Part shown: positions 23,925 through 36,400 of the stretch, one piece after another | Position numbering within the stretch: the stretch's first letter is position 1 | How the letters are laid out: each line of letters opens with the position of its first letter | Assembly: GCA_024138025.1 (NCBI GenBank) | Contig: JAMXBD010001436.1 | Location: 309,392-373,391, forward strand | Direction of reading: 5' to 3' | Source of the DNA: Combretum micranthum | Lineage: Eukaryota; Streptophyta; Magnoliopsida; Myrtales; Combretaceae | DNA: 64,000 nt | Program-made: the position numbers and the translations under genes | Notes under the pieces: generated by a model | What the model saw: the letters and a program-made list of their open reading frames with translations, nothing else | Databases searched by the model: none | Told to the model about the DNA's origin: nothing

Positions 23925-25100
23925 GGTTGCAAGCTCAATTTTCAGTTTCGAACAGTTTCAAAAATGAATTGATTTTTACCCCTTGATTTTTCACGAATTT
24001 AATTAGAAAATCCATGATTAATTTGTTTGAAACTGATGATTGTTTTCATATTCCATGCCAGATTCATCCACTCAATTTTTGTAACTCCTCATTCATGTGC
24101 AATTGAATGCTTTATACATTGAATTTTGTAACTTTTGGGTTGTTTTTTGCACTAATATTTCATATTTGTAACCACTTTGCAATCCCATCATCAATTTTGA
24201 CAATCAATGATGTTTTGTCAGTTAAAAACTGATGCAAAGTAAAGCAAAAGTCACATTTGAGGAAAATGAAAAGACAAAAATGATACAAAGGCAAAAATTT
24301 CCCTTTGCTAGGGTTTGAACCTGTGTCCTTAAGCTTGAGTGTGTGTTTGGGTCCATATGTTTAACCAACAGGCCATTTGGCCTGTGCCTTGATCACTTAG
24401 CCAATTTCATCAATACTTAAGGCTTTTGGAAAAAAATTAGTTTAATTAAATTTTAAGCCTTAATTAATTGGGCAAAAATTGGGTGTCTACAGAAGGGATT
24501 AAAGTTTTAGAGAACTTTATCTTAAGGTTTTGGGTAGGACTCCTAAAAGGGTAGCAAATGTGGGAAAGAGAATATTTATATGTGCAAGTGAAAAGGCAGG
24601 ATTAGATGTTTTAAACAAGAGGAAAATGATCCCTTTCTAAGATTATGTCATGTGGCACAATCTTGAGCATCTAAATCTTATATGTGCAAGAACCATAGCT
24701 ACTTTTAAATAGTTTAGAGTTTCTAATTAATCTTTTGGATAAGTAATGATCCAAATAGTTCGAATATGTCTAATTGATTTATCTTAGCTTAATCTTAAAT
24801 TTTAATTTGCAATAGATCCCGATTAAGGGTAGAATTGTAATTTTGCAAGAACAAATCTCTTACTTGCATTGTTTTGATATTTCTTATAAAACTTTTCATT
24901 CAAGAGAAACATTATTGAAATCTACTCCACTTTATTTTGATATTTAAATTTTTTTTATTTTCAAATTTTTGTTTTTCGGTTAAAGGCAAAGTTGGAAATT
25001 TTGAAAAATATGGTCATTTAAATTAATCTGTGACTTGAATTGGCTTCTATTGACTTCATTTGAGTTTGATTTCTTATGATTGATATTTGAATCATTTCAT

Positions 25101-27266
25101 GGGAAGTCGTGTGCAGTGTACCCACTTAACTTTAGGTACCCACTCGTATAACTTTAGATATCTTTTTCTTGTCCAATGAGAGTGGCCTAAGTTATACAAC
25201 ATATTTAATCTAAATATCTATCTCCCCTCTAAATATTTATTTTACCAATGATGTCATGAAATTCTCACTAATAATATATCTCATTATTATTCTAGATATT
25301 TTCTAATAACTTATGAGACTTTACTTTATAATCTATATATATCTATATATATATATATACGAACACAAAAGTATTCATATACAATAAATATTTTTTTCAT
25401 TTATTAATAATATTAATAAATACATAAAAGAAAGTGTCTTGTCACATTGTGTACAATTAAAATAATTAGTTATGTTAGAACTAACCATTGGAACAATTAT
25501 TTGAATTATTAAATGAAGAGAGAGATGATATGATAATGGGGAGAACTTGAAGAGCATTATAATTTCACTAAAAAAAATTAATATAGGTTGTTAGTGCCAT
25601 TAATTGCTACTACATTTAATTGTCATCTAGTTCATCACTTACTTTGTCCTTGACCTCATTATTTGCAAAACTTGTAATCTAAGTGTATTGTGAGTGATAT
25701 TAAGTTGCTAATTTTTGTGATTTTGCATAAAAGTTTTTGTGGGCTCTTCAGCTATTGATTGTGTAATTAATATAAATTGTGTATGAAGTACTTGGTTGGA
25801 GGTGACTAGTATCAACAGAGTGTGGGGAGCAATTTGGACTCCATGTTATATATAGACTCGATTTTCTTTACCATATCTCTTTACTTTCTAGCTCTTTATT
25901 TGCTATTAGTTGTTCATTTTATGCAAATGATTTGTTGATATTAATTAGAATTGAAAATTGGATATTAGTTGCATTGAAACTCAATTCACCTTTCCCCCTC
26001 TTAAGTTTAGTCTAATGTATTTTTTTATGCCAACATTATTCCTGTAACCTACATACAAGTTATATTTGGACTCATCATATAAGGTTAAATCTCACACATG
26101 CTTGAAGAACATTAGTGAATCATTTGTTATCTTGGCATTTAGGTTGAAATAACCTAGATAATTAAATAATAAATAAGGGTAAAATTCTAGTCATCTATCC
26201 TTTAATGGGGGAGCATTCTTGTCCTTCAAATTCCAATAGTCATGTTACTCTAATATGTATTTACATTATTCTAAGTAATGTATCTTTTCTATTTATCCTC
26301 TTCAACATTATGGTCAGTTGCTTTCTTTCCCTCCCAATCATCATCTTCTAACCTTAAAGAATATGAAGAACAAATCCTAAAGAGGGAACTGAGATCTTAG
26401 GGTTCTTGAAAATTATTGGATAAGTTTCCATGTCTTTTTGGAAAGGAAAAATGTAGGATGATATTCTTCTTGTTAAATCTATCCAATTCTTGTGTAAGAG
26501 TAGAGTTTTACGAAGTCTTGAAGGAGGAGAAGAAAATTTGAGGACTTTTAAGTGAGTAACACCATCCTTGATTTCTCTTGGAAATCTTTATGTTAGTCGA
26601 TGTTTTTAAGAAGAAATAATGTGATTGTGTATGTTTTGGGAAGAAATCGAAATTTGAATAGTATGAGAGAGTTATATCAAAGGGAATGCATAAATTCTTG
26701 TTGTCTAGGAACACAACTTGTAATATGGCCATGTTCAAACTTGTGTTATGCCTTATTATGCCCCTAGGTAGAACATGACCTCTAACATAGGCACGTTCAA
26801 ACCTATATTAAAGAACATGATCTCAAATATGGGCACATTTCAACTTGTATTCCACTTTTGTTTAGTCCATGACCTCTAACATGACCATGTTCAGACCTAT
26901 GTTCATCACAACTTCTTCAAACTTATATTTTTCTTTCTAAAGTGCTTAAAACTTATTTCTTTCTTTAAGCTTGGATATTATTTTAAAATCCTAAAACCTA
27001 GATATTGCTAAAATAATTACCAAATTTATATGTTGAATTGATATTTTACAGTCTAAGTTTATTTAAACTAAATATATATATAAGTAACTTATACAAACTT
27101 TGATACCAACAGTAGCGTAAGAGCGCGAATTATAGGAAATGTGATCTAAAGGTAAGTTTGGAAGCATAAAAGAGTCTAAATGCTTTATGTATGTTGTTAC
27201 TCATGTTAAGATAGTTCTAAAGGTTTGAGTTTACAATGGGTTAGCATTCTAGATATACAAATTACG
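25101..27266. other. Gene-poor spacer
   Basis: No supported gene or element end. It contains an imperfect tandem block at 26708-26903. Confidence 0.4.
26708..26903. repeat. Degenerate ~50-65-bp tandem repeat, four units
   Basis: The motif ACATGACCTCTAACATaggcacGTTCAAACCTATgtt recurs four times with variable spacers. Confidence 0.6.
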
Positions 27267-28011
27267 TAGGGATATGGCTATAATCAAGTAGACCGCTATA
27301 GGGTTCTCGATCCATCTAATCCGTTAAAAACCCTATAGGGTTAAACTAAGGTTTTAAGGTCGAATTTGGATATACAATAAAAACCCTAAAATGTTATAGG
27401 GTCTAGTTTGGATCATATAACAAACTCGATGGATATCAGACAACTAGTTACTATGATTTAAAAAAATACTAAAGGGGTAAGGAAAGGAAATAAGATATGT
27501 AGGAGCTACTATCTTTTCTACCTCTTGGAGATATTTTTTCTTTTATATTTACAAAATTAGTCAAGGATTTCAGCACTTTTCATAAAAATTTATTCAAGTC
27601 ATGTTTGCTTTAATTTATACGATGTCTATTATATTTTAGCCCCAATAAGAGATTTAATTTAACCATGTTCTTAAAATGTAATGTCATTGTCTATACCTCA
27701 TAAGTCTGTCATATGTTCTATCTATTCCACATGGATCTTTTCATTTTTAAATATGTAGAAAACGTATGTCAAAAGCACCGACTTCTCTTAAATTTATTAT
27801 TAAAATTTAAAAATAGGTTTGAAAAAAGAAATACGGTTATAGGATTATGATGTCGTATTTCGAGTTCTAAATCAAACCCTATAGGGTAGGCTTAAATATA
27901 GTATGAAAACTATATAGGATTATAGGGTTGGGTTTGGTAAATACTCTAAGGTAGTGGGTTGGGTTTCAGGTTCATACAATCCATCCAAAATCCGATCCGG
28001 TTACATTCCTA
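27267..28011. mobile_element. hAT-like MITE, copy 2
   Basis: The left end TAGGGATATGGCTATAATCAAG and the inverted right end (complement TAGGAATGTAACCGGATCGG) match the termini of 7525-8449. Subterminal blocks are also shared (GGGTTCTCGATCCATCTAATCCG on the left, GGGTTTCAGGTTCATACAATCCATCC on the right). Flanking 8-mers AAATTACG and ATATTACC agree at 6 of 8 bases, fitting a hAT 8-bp target duplication. The cores differ in length and sequence, as is common for non-autonomous elements mobilised through their ends. No transposase. Confidence 0.75.
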
Positions 28012-31000
28012 ATATTACCTTGTATGCTAAATGTGCATTTTTAATTACTTAAACTAATGAACTTAATAAATACTTGACTTAATAAATGATTATTGCATGT
28101 GCTTGGCTATGATTAATGGTTTAGGAGTAGAAGTGGCAATATTGCGACACCCCAATTATCTTTACCTAATTTAGTTACTGTTTGAAGTCACACTTAAAGA
28201 TGATTTTGGGTGGATCTAGAAGACTCTTGAACTCATGGATGTCAGAAGTACTCAATATCATGTATATATATTTTATATATAAGTGGGTTTAGGATACTGA
28301 GTTATCCCTATATTAATTACTCAGCTTAAACTAAGGAATTTGCATACCTATATTGCGTTATTTCACAATCCACTTAAAATTCTTGATCTTAATTCTTTAT
28401 ATGTTGATCTAGCTATATGTGTCTAATTGATTAGCTTGTTTCATATTTTGATTTATCATGGAAACTATTAGGAGTTTCTAAACATGTATAATTATTAAGG
28501 TTTATTTCCAAGTAGGAAAATATAGACAATATTAGGGTAAATGTCGCAATTGTACCTTAACTTCGCCCATATATGCAAGTAAGTACTTAAACTTTAAAGT
28601 AATCAATTGAATGTCTAATTAAATTTTTTGTGCACACTAATGGTGCATCGTCTAACTTTATTATGTTTGTCTATCGAGTTGGCATTGCTCGCCAATGGTA
28701 GTAACACATGTTTTTCACTTAAAAAACAAAATCTATTCTAGCTTTTATTGATACACTAGAAATAACCAAAATCAAAACTAAAAAGGAGAAATAAAAAATG
28801 AAGAAAAGGTAAAGAAGTAAAAAAATAAAGAAAAAGAAACCTCAACTAAGGAGAACTAACCCTAGTTACATGAATTTGAAGAGAAAGCACCTTATGTAAG
28901 TTTGACGGAGGGAGTGCGAAGTTGAGCAACAATGGAAAGCCTCAAGTTGATTCCACATGAAAACACTAATTAAAGATTGCAGAAGCCCTATGCTCAAAAA
29001 GCCCTCAATGATTGCAAAGGAGTTACTGCAATACGTTATATAGGTAAGTCAATCCTATCATCCGAACTTGAGTCTATCTTATTCCTTTGTTGGTGCTTTC
29101 ATGTTCAAAGATTTAGAGTTTTATGTGCAATATATGCTTTTATGTTATAAAATTTTTTGTTGTGCGTTCAGCTTATACCCTTACTTTCAAAAATTTAACA
29201 CACCCTATACCATAGCAAAATTTGAATGTTTTATTTGTTTATCCACGGTATTTGTAGCTATGAAGTTGTTTCTATTGCAAATGATTGTTTCCTTTTAATT
29301 GTAGGAAGGGAGAGTCATAAAGATATTGGGGATGGGAATGTCAAGCTCCTCCGTGAAGTCAATAAAGTAGTTAGTTAACAATTTGTTATGACATGTCTTG
29401 TGCAAGTTGAGTATAAGGCAAGAATTGCAATCACAAAAATTGGTATTGTTGTCCAACACTATTGCATAGGTGAATGTTTGTTTTGCTAGATAGATGCACA
29501 ATATATAGATTCTCACATCCAAGTTGTGGGAACTTGTTGTAGCGAATATATAGTATTTGCAAGAGGTTTTAAACACATTGAAATAAATTATGATTCCTTA
29601 GTTATAATAGCTTTTCTACCATATTGTAATTATTTGCGATTACAATATTATAATGTTATTATATTTTGTAGGAACAAAATTAAACTAATAAAGACAAATT
29701 GTATTGTAAATGGTTTGGTAGACTTTGCTCGACAAATGAAGGATGATGTTGTTTTGTTTAAATCTCCTTGGCTATGAATGTTCAAGTTCTTACAGCATGA
29801 TACTCAGGGGGCATGGTTTATGCAAGTCTATTAAGATTCAACTTGTAAACCAAAACTTATTTCACTATGTTAGTAAAGTAATTAGCAGTTAATACCACCT
29901 TTTTGTTTTTGTTCTAATTGGATGGTTCGTAAATAAACTACATAATTAACAGTGTCAATGTTTTCTTTCCTTTTTCTCTTTTTCACATCCTTCTTTCCTT
30001 TTATTCACAATGATGCTATAAAATAAGAACAAGTTTTCAATACATAATCTTCTTGCCCACCTCCATCATCTTCATACTCTTTATTCAAGGTTGTCGCTAT
30101 CACTACTCCACTATAAATCCATTCTCTCATTCATCATCTTAGATTGTAGGTTTTTTTTTTTTTTTTTTTTGTTTCTTTTCCGTCCATTTTAGATTTAATA
30201 TTTCATTAATTATGTGGGTTTTTTTTTTTTTATCTAATCAGAGTATTGATTATTCATTTTCTTATTGTTCAAGGGTTTTTTTTTTTTTTTTTTTGTCTAA
30301 ATTCATGCTTATTATTTAAGATATGTGACTTTTAAGTTTAGATCCATGGCTGCCATCACTTTGGGTTTTCTTTAAGATGTTATATATTTTTCATATTCTA
30401 TCAATGAAATGAATAATTTTTTTTCTAAAAAAATTAAAAAAAAAAAAAGAAAAGAAAAGGAATGGTCTTGCTCATGTTAAGCGAATATTGAATTAGCATT
30501 TAGTCACTACCGTTATGACAAAGTATAATTAACCTTTCCACTTCATGTTGCCAAGCATTTCATGCATAGACCATTACACAATCGTAGTGAGAAAAGTAGT
30601 TCTTTCATGCATTACTATTAAGCCAATTATTGATATGATTTAAGGTGTGTTTAAGAGGGCTAATGATGAAATAAAATGGATTTTACTCTTTCTTTTCCTA
30701 ATTTATCCATGTAGATCTTTATCAACTTAATTAGGTACGATTAACTTGGGAGCAAATGTTCATACAGTTTTGATCAAAGTCTAAATAATTAAAGCCCAAG
30801 TCAATAAAATCAATTTGTGATGATGTATTGTACATGATATTAGTCAAGGATACCACAATGAAGGTATGAAATCACCTCAAAACATATCACATTTGTCTAT
30901 TAGTATTCAACCATTTGTGAACGTTGAATGGCTTGACAACTATGTTGGTGTGTTTACTAGGCATATAAATGGAACCAAGAAGATCATAATTGATAATACA

Positions 31001-33414
31001 TGATCTTGGACATATTTAAATTGTTAGGGATCTCCAAAATTTACCATTTATTTCAACTAGACATACTGAGCAAAAATAAGTCAGAATTTATTTATTCTAA
31101 ATATTATTATTGGTACTTTTGGAACAAGAGATAACTGACTGATTCAATTATTCAAGGAAAAAAAGTGAAAATTAAATAGAAAATTAAACAGTCACAAAAA
31201 TTTTAGGTCGAGCTAAGATAAGACCCAATCATCATGAAGATGGCACCACTAATGTATAAGAGAGGGTGGATAAATCATGAGTCTCATTCTAATAGGTGAG
31301 TTAGTCTATGTCACTTATGATTCAATAAATATCATGTTCTAAAATTTAGAGGATAATGATATCTTGTATTTATCTCACTCAAGTAAGATATGTTAAGGTT
31401 CTCTTCTAATATTATGAGTTCCTAAACAAATATTTTATATTGGAACATTCATCAACTTTGGAAAAACCTTTGATTATTGAATTCATAGCAGGTAGTTGGT
31501 AAAAAAATTGATTTTGAAATCTACAAAGTCTTGGAAAGAGGACTCACTGGGTCTAAAGTATACAATCCAAAAAATATGTCCCATTTGGAATATAGCCTAA
31601 CAACCAAACAGAAGGTATTTGTACACCAAACATTAATTAGCACTCGCCAACCAGCACCATCTCCAATCCAAATAAAAGAGATCTTTCATATATATATATA
31701 TATATTATAATATATATTTTTCAAATACGAGACTTTATTAAAATCAGAACAAACATTAATTGTAGAGATTGAGAAACCGATTAAATTTTATATACAACGT
31801 AAAATTATGGAAAAGACACATTTTTCACCACATTTTGATGGATCTTACCAGATCGCAATCGTTACTCGGCCATTTGTTGAATTGTCAAAAACACTCTAAA
31901 ATGTAGCAAGATTTTTTTGTCACATTAATTCATAATGATCCCCTCGTATGGTTAAAATATGCTATAAAGCGTAGTAGCAAGTAAAATTTTAAACACGAAC
32001 AATCCATGTTTCATGCGTCAAAATAAAAAAAGAGTTGCTCGGAGCTGTCTCAAAGTGTAGATTCCTCATTTGTTTTCCTTTTTATTTTTCCCTTTATATG
32101 CAATTGGAAAAAATGTTTCTCTCCATTCGCCACAAGAAAACTAGCCTTTAAAAAAAAAATTACGCAACGAAAATTGATAAAAATAGTTTAATATTTACAA
32201 ATAGAATTAATAACAATGATTTTTATAATAGAAATTCATATTTAGAGATATAATTTTGGTCTCTAAAACATAATTTTCTTATGATTTACTTTATCAATTT
32301 TCTTATTTTCATTTTAGAACATTATAACGTATAAGGAATGATTGATTGCCACTTATAGTTAATGATTGAGATTACATCATAACGATGTCACAATATGTGT
32401 AAAGAATTTTGGCAGTTTAGCTGTTACTTATTAATTTGTAAATTGAGGCACAATGTGAAAAGGAAAACTGGGAGACCCAAATCCGTGTTGGGATGGTATT
32501 CATAACTCGATCATTGTCAGTCCACACTTAACAAAATAGTGCGGGCATGCCCTTCATCCACTTAGGCATATCATATGTAACGTGTTGATAATATGGATGC
32601 ATGAGATCTAGACCTTTTTTTTTTTTGGCATGCTTTTCATTCGATCCACCAGAAACTAGAGGCCGGTGTCTGAAGCATCCTAAGAACGAGAATCTACATT
32701 GATTGATTTGATTGATTTTCCTACTTGCAAGACTACAAACCCATCATTTTCTACTTTTTGAACGATTGACCCCACTTGCCTTAAGTCCGCGTTATACATA
32801 CTCCAAGGGTAGGAAAAGAATGGACTTGCTTGGCTTTAAGACCTAGCCTACTTCCCAATTTATCATAGCCACCACAATATAAAGAGAGGTCGAGGATAAG
32901 GTCCCTCCATGTTCATGGGTACAATCCAACTACACATGTTGATCAAATTACATAGGATTTTCTAAGGTGTGTGGCCGGCGTGTGCTTAGTATGAGATTAT
33001 AAGAGACATACCATATACTTCAATCTACTGCTTTTTTGTTGCTTTTTATAACTACAATTATTACATATTTTGCAAACCCCACGTTTCCTAACAAAGGATA
33101 GTAACAAGTCACTTTTGGGTATTCGTATCCAAGCATTGGTGTCACATTCCCACTAATATGCTCTACCATGTCACTTTATGTATTCATTCTATTGCACTAG
33201 CATAGAAAAACTCATCATTTCATCAAAATGCTCACAAGTGGACAAGTCTATTCCTAGTTGTCTTGCTTTTCTGGACTTTGTTTTGACAATACTCGATTCA
33301 TATGATACCGATTCCTATACGTCCAATCTAGTGGTCTGAGGATTTGTTTGGTTCATTGACTCCTGTCATTATAAGTGCAGCGTGTAGTGTCGCATTGAAT
33401 TCATAAGAATCATT
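28012..33414. other. Intergenic, upstream of the YSL gene
   Basis: GGGTAAATGTCGCAATTGTACC near 28535 resembles one end of a plant MULE/MITE family, but no partner end was found. Three T-runs lie at 30150-30300, and an A-rich tail at about 30427-30456 could be a decayed retrosequence. (TA)n lies at 31688-31706. The ~1 kb before 33415 should hold the YSL promoter, but no TATA or iron-response element stands out enough to call. Confidence 0.4.
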
Positions 33415-36400
33415 ATGAACATGGAAAGCACGAGAGAAAAGAAGGAAATCGAGAGGGAGGAGCTGGAAGAGCCACAAGGGGAAGCATTAGAGGGGTCGGG
33501 AGGAAGAATGCAGCCATGGACAAAGCAATTGACACTGAGGGGGGTCGTGGTGAGCATTACGATTGGGGTGGTTTACAGCATAATCGCCATGAAACTGAAC
33601 CTCACAACCGGGCTGGTGCCAAACCTTAATGTCTCGGCCGCACTCCTGGCATTCATCTTCATTCGGTCATGGACCACGGTGGTTCAAAAGGCCGGATTCG
33701 TCACCAAGCCCTTTACTCGTCAAGAGAACACCATGATTCAAACATGTGCGGTTGCATGTTACAGCATTGCTGTTGGAGGTTAAGTCCTATTTTATCTCTT
33801 AGTAATGTAACTGCTGAGATATAACCAACTAAACCACCACGATTTTGTAAAAATATAAAATCATCGTAGAGCTGTCATTCCTGATTTAGGAATATGGTCA
33901 CGTATCAAACAATTATCGATATTATGTATATCAAAAATGGCATGTATTACCCGATCAAACTTTTCTTGTTTTGTTTTTGGAAGAAAGGACCATATAAATT
34001 TGTTTTCTGATGTTTTTTGAGTTGTTTCAGGTGGATTTGCGTCTTACCTTTTGGGATTAAACAGGAAAACATACGAATTGTCTGGAGTGAACACTGAAGG
34101 GAACTCACCAAGTGCTATAAAAGAGCCTGGATTTGGGTGGATGACCGGTTTTCTCTTTGTAGTTTGCTTTGTGGGTCTCTTTGTGTTAATTCCTCTCAGA
34201 AAGGTACTTTATTATTATTTTTATCTTTCAAAAGTATATATTACAATCGTCTTAGGCTAGGGTGTTTTCCATGATTTTTCTGACTTTTTTTTCGATATAA
34301 TATTTTTTTATTGTAAAGAACTATGAGAGCAATTAGTAGGGCTTAACACTTATAGCAAATTTTTGTACATTGCTCACGATGAATTTCCCTTAATTCTTAT
34401 TTAATCAAAGTGGATATTACTTTTGTTTCTAATTTATGATCAAATTTTTTTTTTTTTTTTATAATAGCTCAACACCATTATTGATTGGTGACTTTGCGCT
34501 GTGAACAGCCATGCTCACAAGATATTACTCATTTTAAATATTTTTATTTTTACACACACCGCAACAAAGGAAGGACTTAGAGTCCAACAAATGTCATATA
34601 ATTTATTTATGTATGTGTGGTGTTTTGTGTCGCATGTATAAGTGTTTTGTTTATGTGTCTGTATGTAAGTGACTTTATGACTAATAGGGACAAGTGTGTA
34701 ATGTGAAGAGAATAATAGGGATAAGTGTGCAGTGTGAAGAAAAGAAGGGATAAGTGTGCAGTGTGCAGAGAATAATAGAATTAAGGGTGCAGGTGAAGAG
34801 ATTTGTGTGGAATGGTGTATGGTGTGAAGAATGCCAATTCTATCAGCAATTTTGTTTTTTACCATTATAACGAAAGATGGAGGGATTTGAATCTATATTT
34901 CTTACTTAAGAAACTAGGGAAAATATCGTTGGATTATAATACTATTGGTGGTTGCATAAGCAATTTATGTGGTGTGTCTAGAATTACTTTATTAAAAAAG
35001 TTAGAAGCTGGATAAATATCTATTGTAATATTACTGTAAATATTGATGTGAATGAGTGGAAAAGGCTAGATCTAGTTTTTCTCCAAAAATAAAATTATTT
35101 TAACTATGAATCATTGGGTTCTCTCTCAACAATCTCGAAATATTCATTTTAATATAGGTAAGAAAGGTGAAGATTTGAAAAAGAATCCTATAGATTCTGG
35201 CTTGATATTTCATAGTCCTATTACTAGAAGTGTAACACTTCGGTCACTGAAAAATATGTTCAATTATTTAAAAACACTTCAGTTATATCCGACTATTGTT
35301 CAAACATTAAATTATGTCAACAGTCAAAGGAACTTAAGGCAATCTTAGTTGTACTTTACTCTTATCATATTATACTATAAGAAATTTTATGGTTTCGTCA
35401 TTATAATGGGATCTTCTCATCTAACAGTTCAAATTATGTCAAATCATGATCGAACCACTAAAATAATTAATATTTTAATTGTTATATTTATTTTAATAGT
35501 TAAATGATTGACTAGACGATGGAATCTCCCATTACACTATACGCCTTTGGAGATTCATATGACGGGCTCACAGTTTTGAGTGTAAATGAAGACAAATATT
35601 CCCTTGGTTCTAAATCATGTTTAAATGTGTAGCCCATGAACTCTAGTGTCATTAAATTAATTCCTAGAATTGGGTGAATTGAGATATTAACTATTTTTAA
35701 GAAAAATACTGGATATATATATAATATTGTACTTTTCGTTTTCCAAATTCATCATTATTAAAAATTTGGAATTGTTAAATGATATGGTAGATTATGTTGG
35801 CAGTAGATTGTAACAACAATTATTATCTAATAAAGAACCCAACTGATAATTCCAGTGAAGATCATCCACTATAAAAAGTATCAATTAAAAATAGGGAAAG
35901 TGAAATATTAGAAAGGCAAAATTATTTTATTTTATTTTTTTTTTTATTGGTTTTCCATGCATGCAATACCACTACTACTGGTTGACCTCTATCTTCGTCT
36001 TCCATCATTACTTACTGCTCTTAAGTAATTATGTTGATATCTGATTAGTCAAAACTTAATTTTTTTCACAAACATGGGAAAAGACAAAAAAGGAAGGTTA
36101 TAATATGTTTTCCATGAAACAAGCACACCTCAAGATAGATTATAATTTTGATGTAGTGATTATTTGCGATGCGCATATCTGATTATTATGTACTTAATTC
36201 CAATCTGCAGATTATGATAGTTGATCTTAAATTAACTTATCCAAGTGGGTTGGCCACGGCAGTGCTCATCAATGGCTTCCATTCACAAGGAGACAAGTCT
36301 GCCCGGTACCACAAACAAACCTTTCTGTTAGCTTTTCTTCTTCTCCGTTTAAGCTGAAAGGAATTGTGAAATATCAGAATAAAGTAAACACTCTTAACAG

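Larger units (their letters stand above)
21940..24491 (-). mobile_element. Solo LTR, 2.55 kb, Tat/Ogre- or LARD-like
   Basis: It begins TGTCGAGCCTGG and ends GGGTGTCTACA (TG..CA), with a perfect 5-bp target duplication GAAGG at 21935-21939 and 24492-24496. On the minus strand it carries a clear TATA box (CTATAAATAGGAGG, 23917-23924 core). Further down are two blocks widely seen in large plant gypsy LTRs: one complementary to GTGCCTACGTACTCGCTAATCG (about 22488-22509), and one complementary to TTTAGAGTCGCCACCC (about 22070-22085). Together these set the orientation as minus. There is no internal region, PBS or partner LTR, so it is a product of LTR-LTR recombination. It lies within family A copy 2. 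Confidence 0.85.
20560..25100 (-). mobile_element. Repeat family A, copy 2 (inverted), split by a solo LTR
   Basis: Read on the minus strand, this follows copy 1. The 25100-24500 part matches 13650-14260 (including TATA at 24573-24580), 21895-21640 matches 14270-14525, and 21050-20630 matches 16700-17150. Removing the solo LTR at 21940-24491 joins the first two parts, which shows that the LTR inserted later. The copy lacks the roughly 1.3-kb segment present in copy 1 and lacks the part matching 17150-17490. No coding capacity is seen. Confidence 0.6.
34204..36210 (+). other. YSL intron 2 (about 2 kb)
   Basis: Long AT-rich intron between the exon ending IPLRK and the exon beginning IMIVDLK. 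It contains a tandem repeat (34683-34802) and a possible small MITE (35401-35542). No nested gene is seen. Confidence 0.75.

Noticed and set aside
24300..24400. tRNA-like or SINE sequence on the minus strand (GGTTCAAACCC B box and a TGGCCTGTTGGTTAA A-box-like motif)
   Set aside because: The boxes are plausible, but no cloverleaf closes and no A tail follows; it may simply be part of the solo LTR.
28535..28640. MULE/MITE-like end GGGTAAATGTCGCAATTGTACC
   Set aside because: No matching inverted end or target duplication found downstream, so no element was called.
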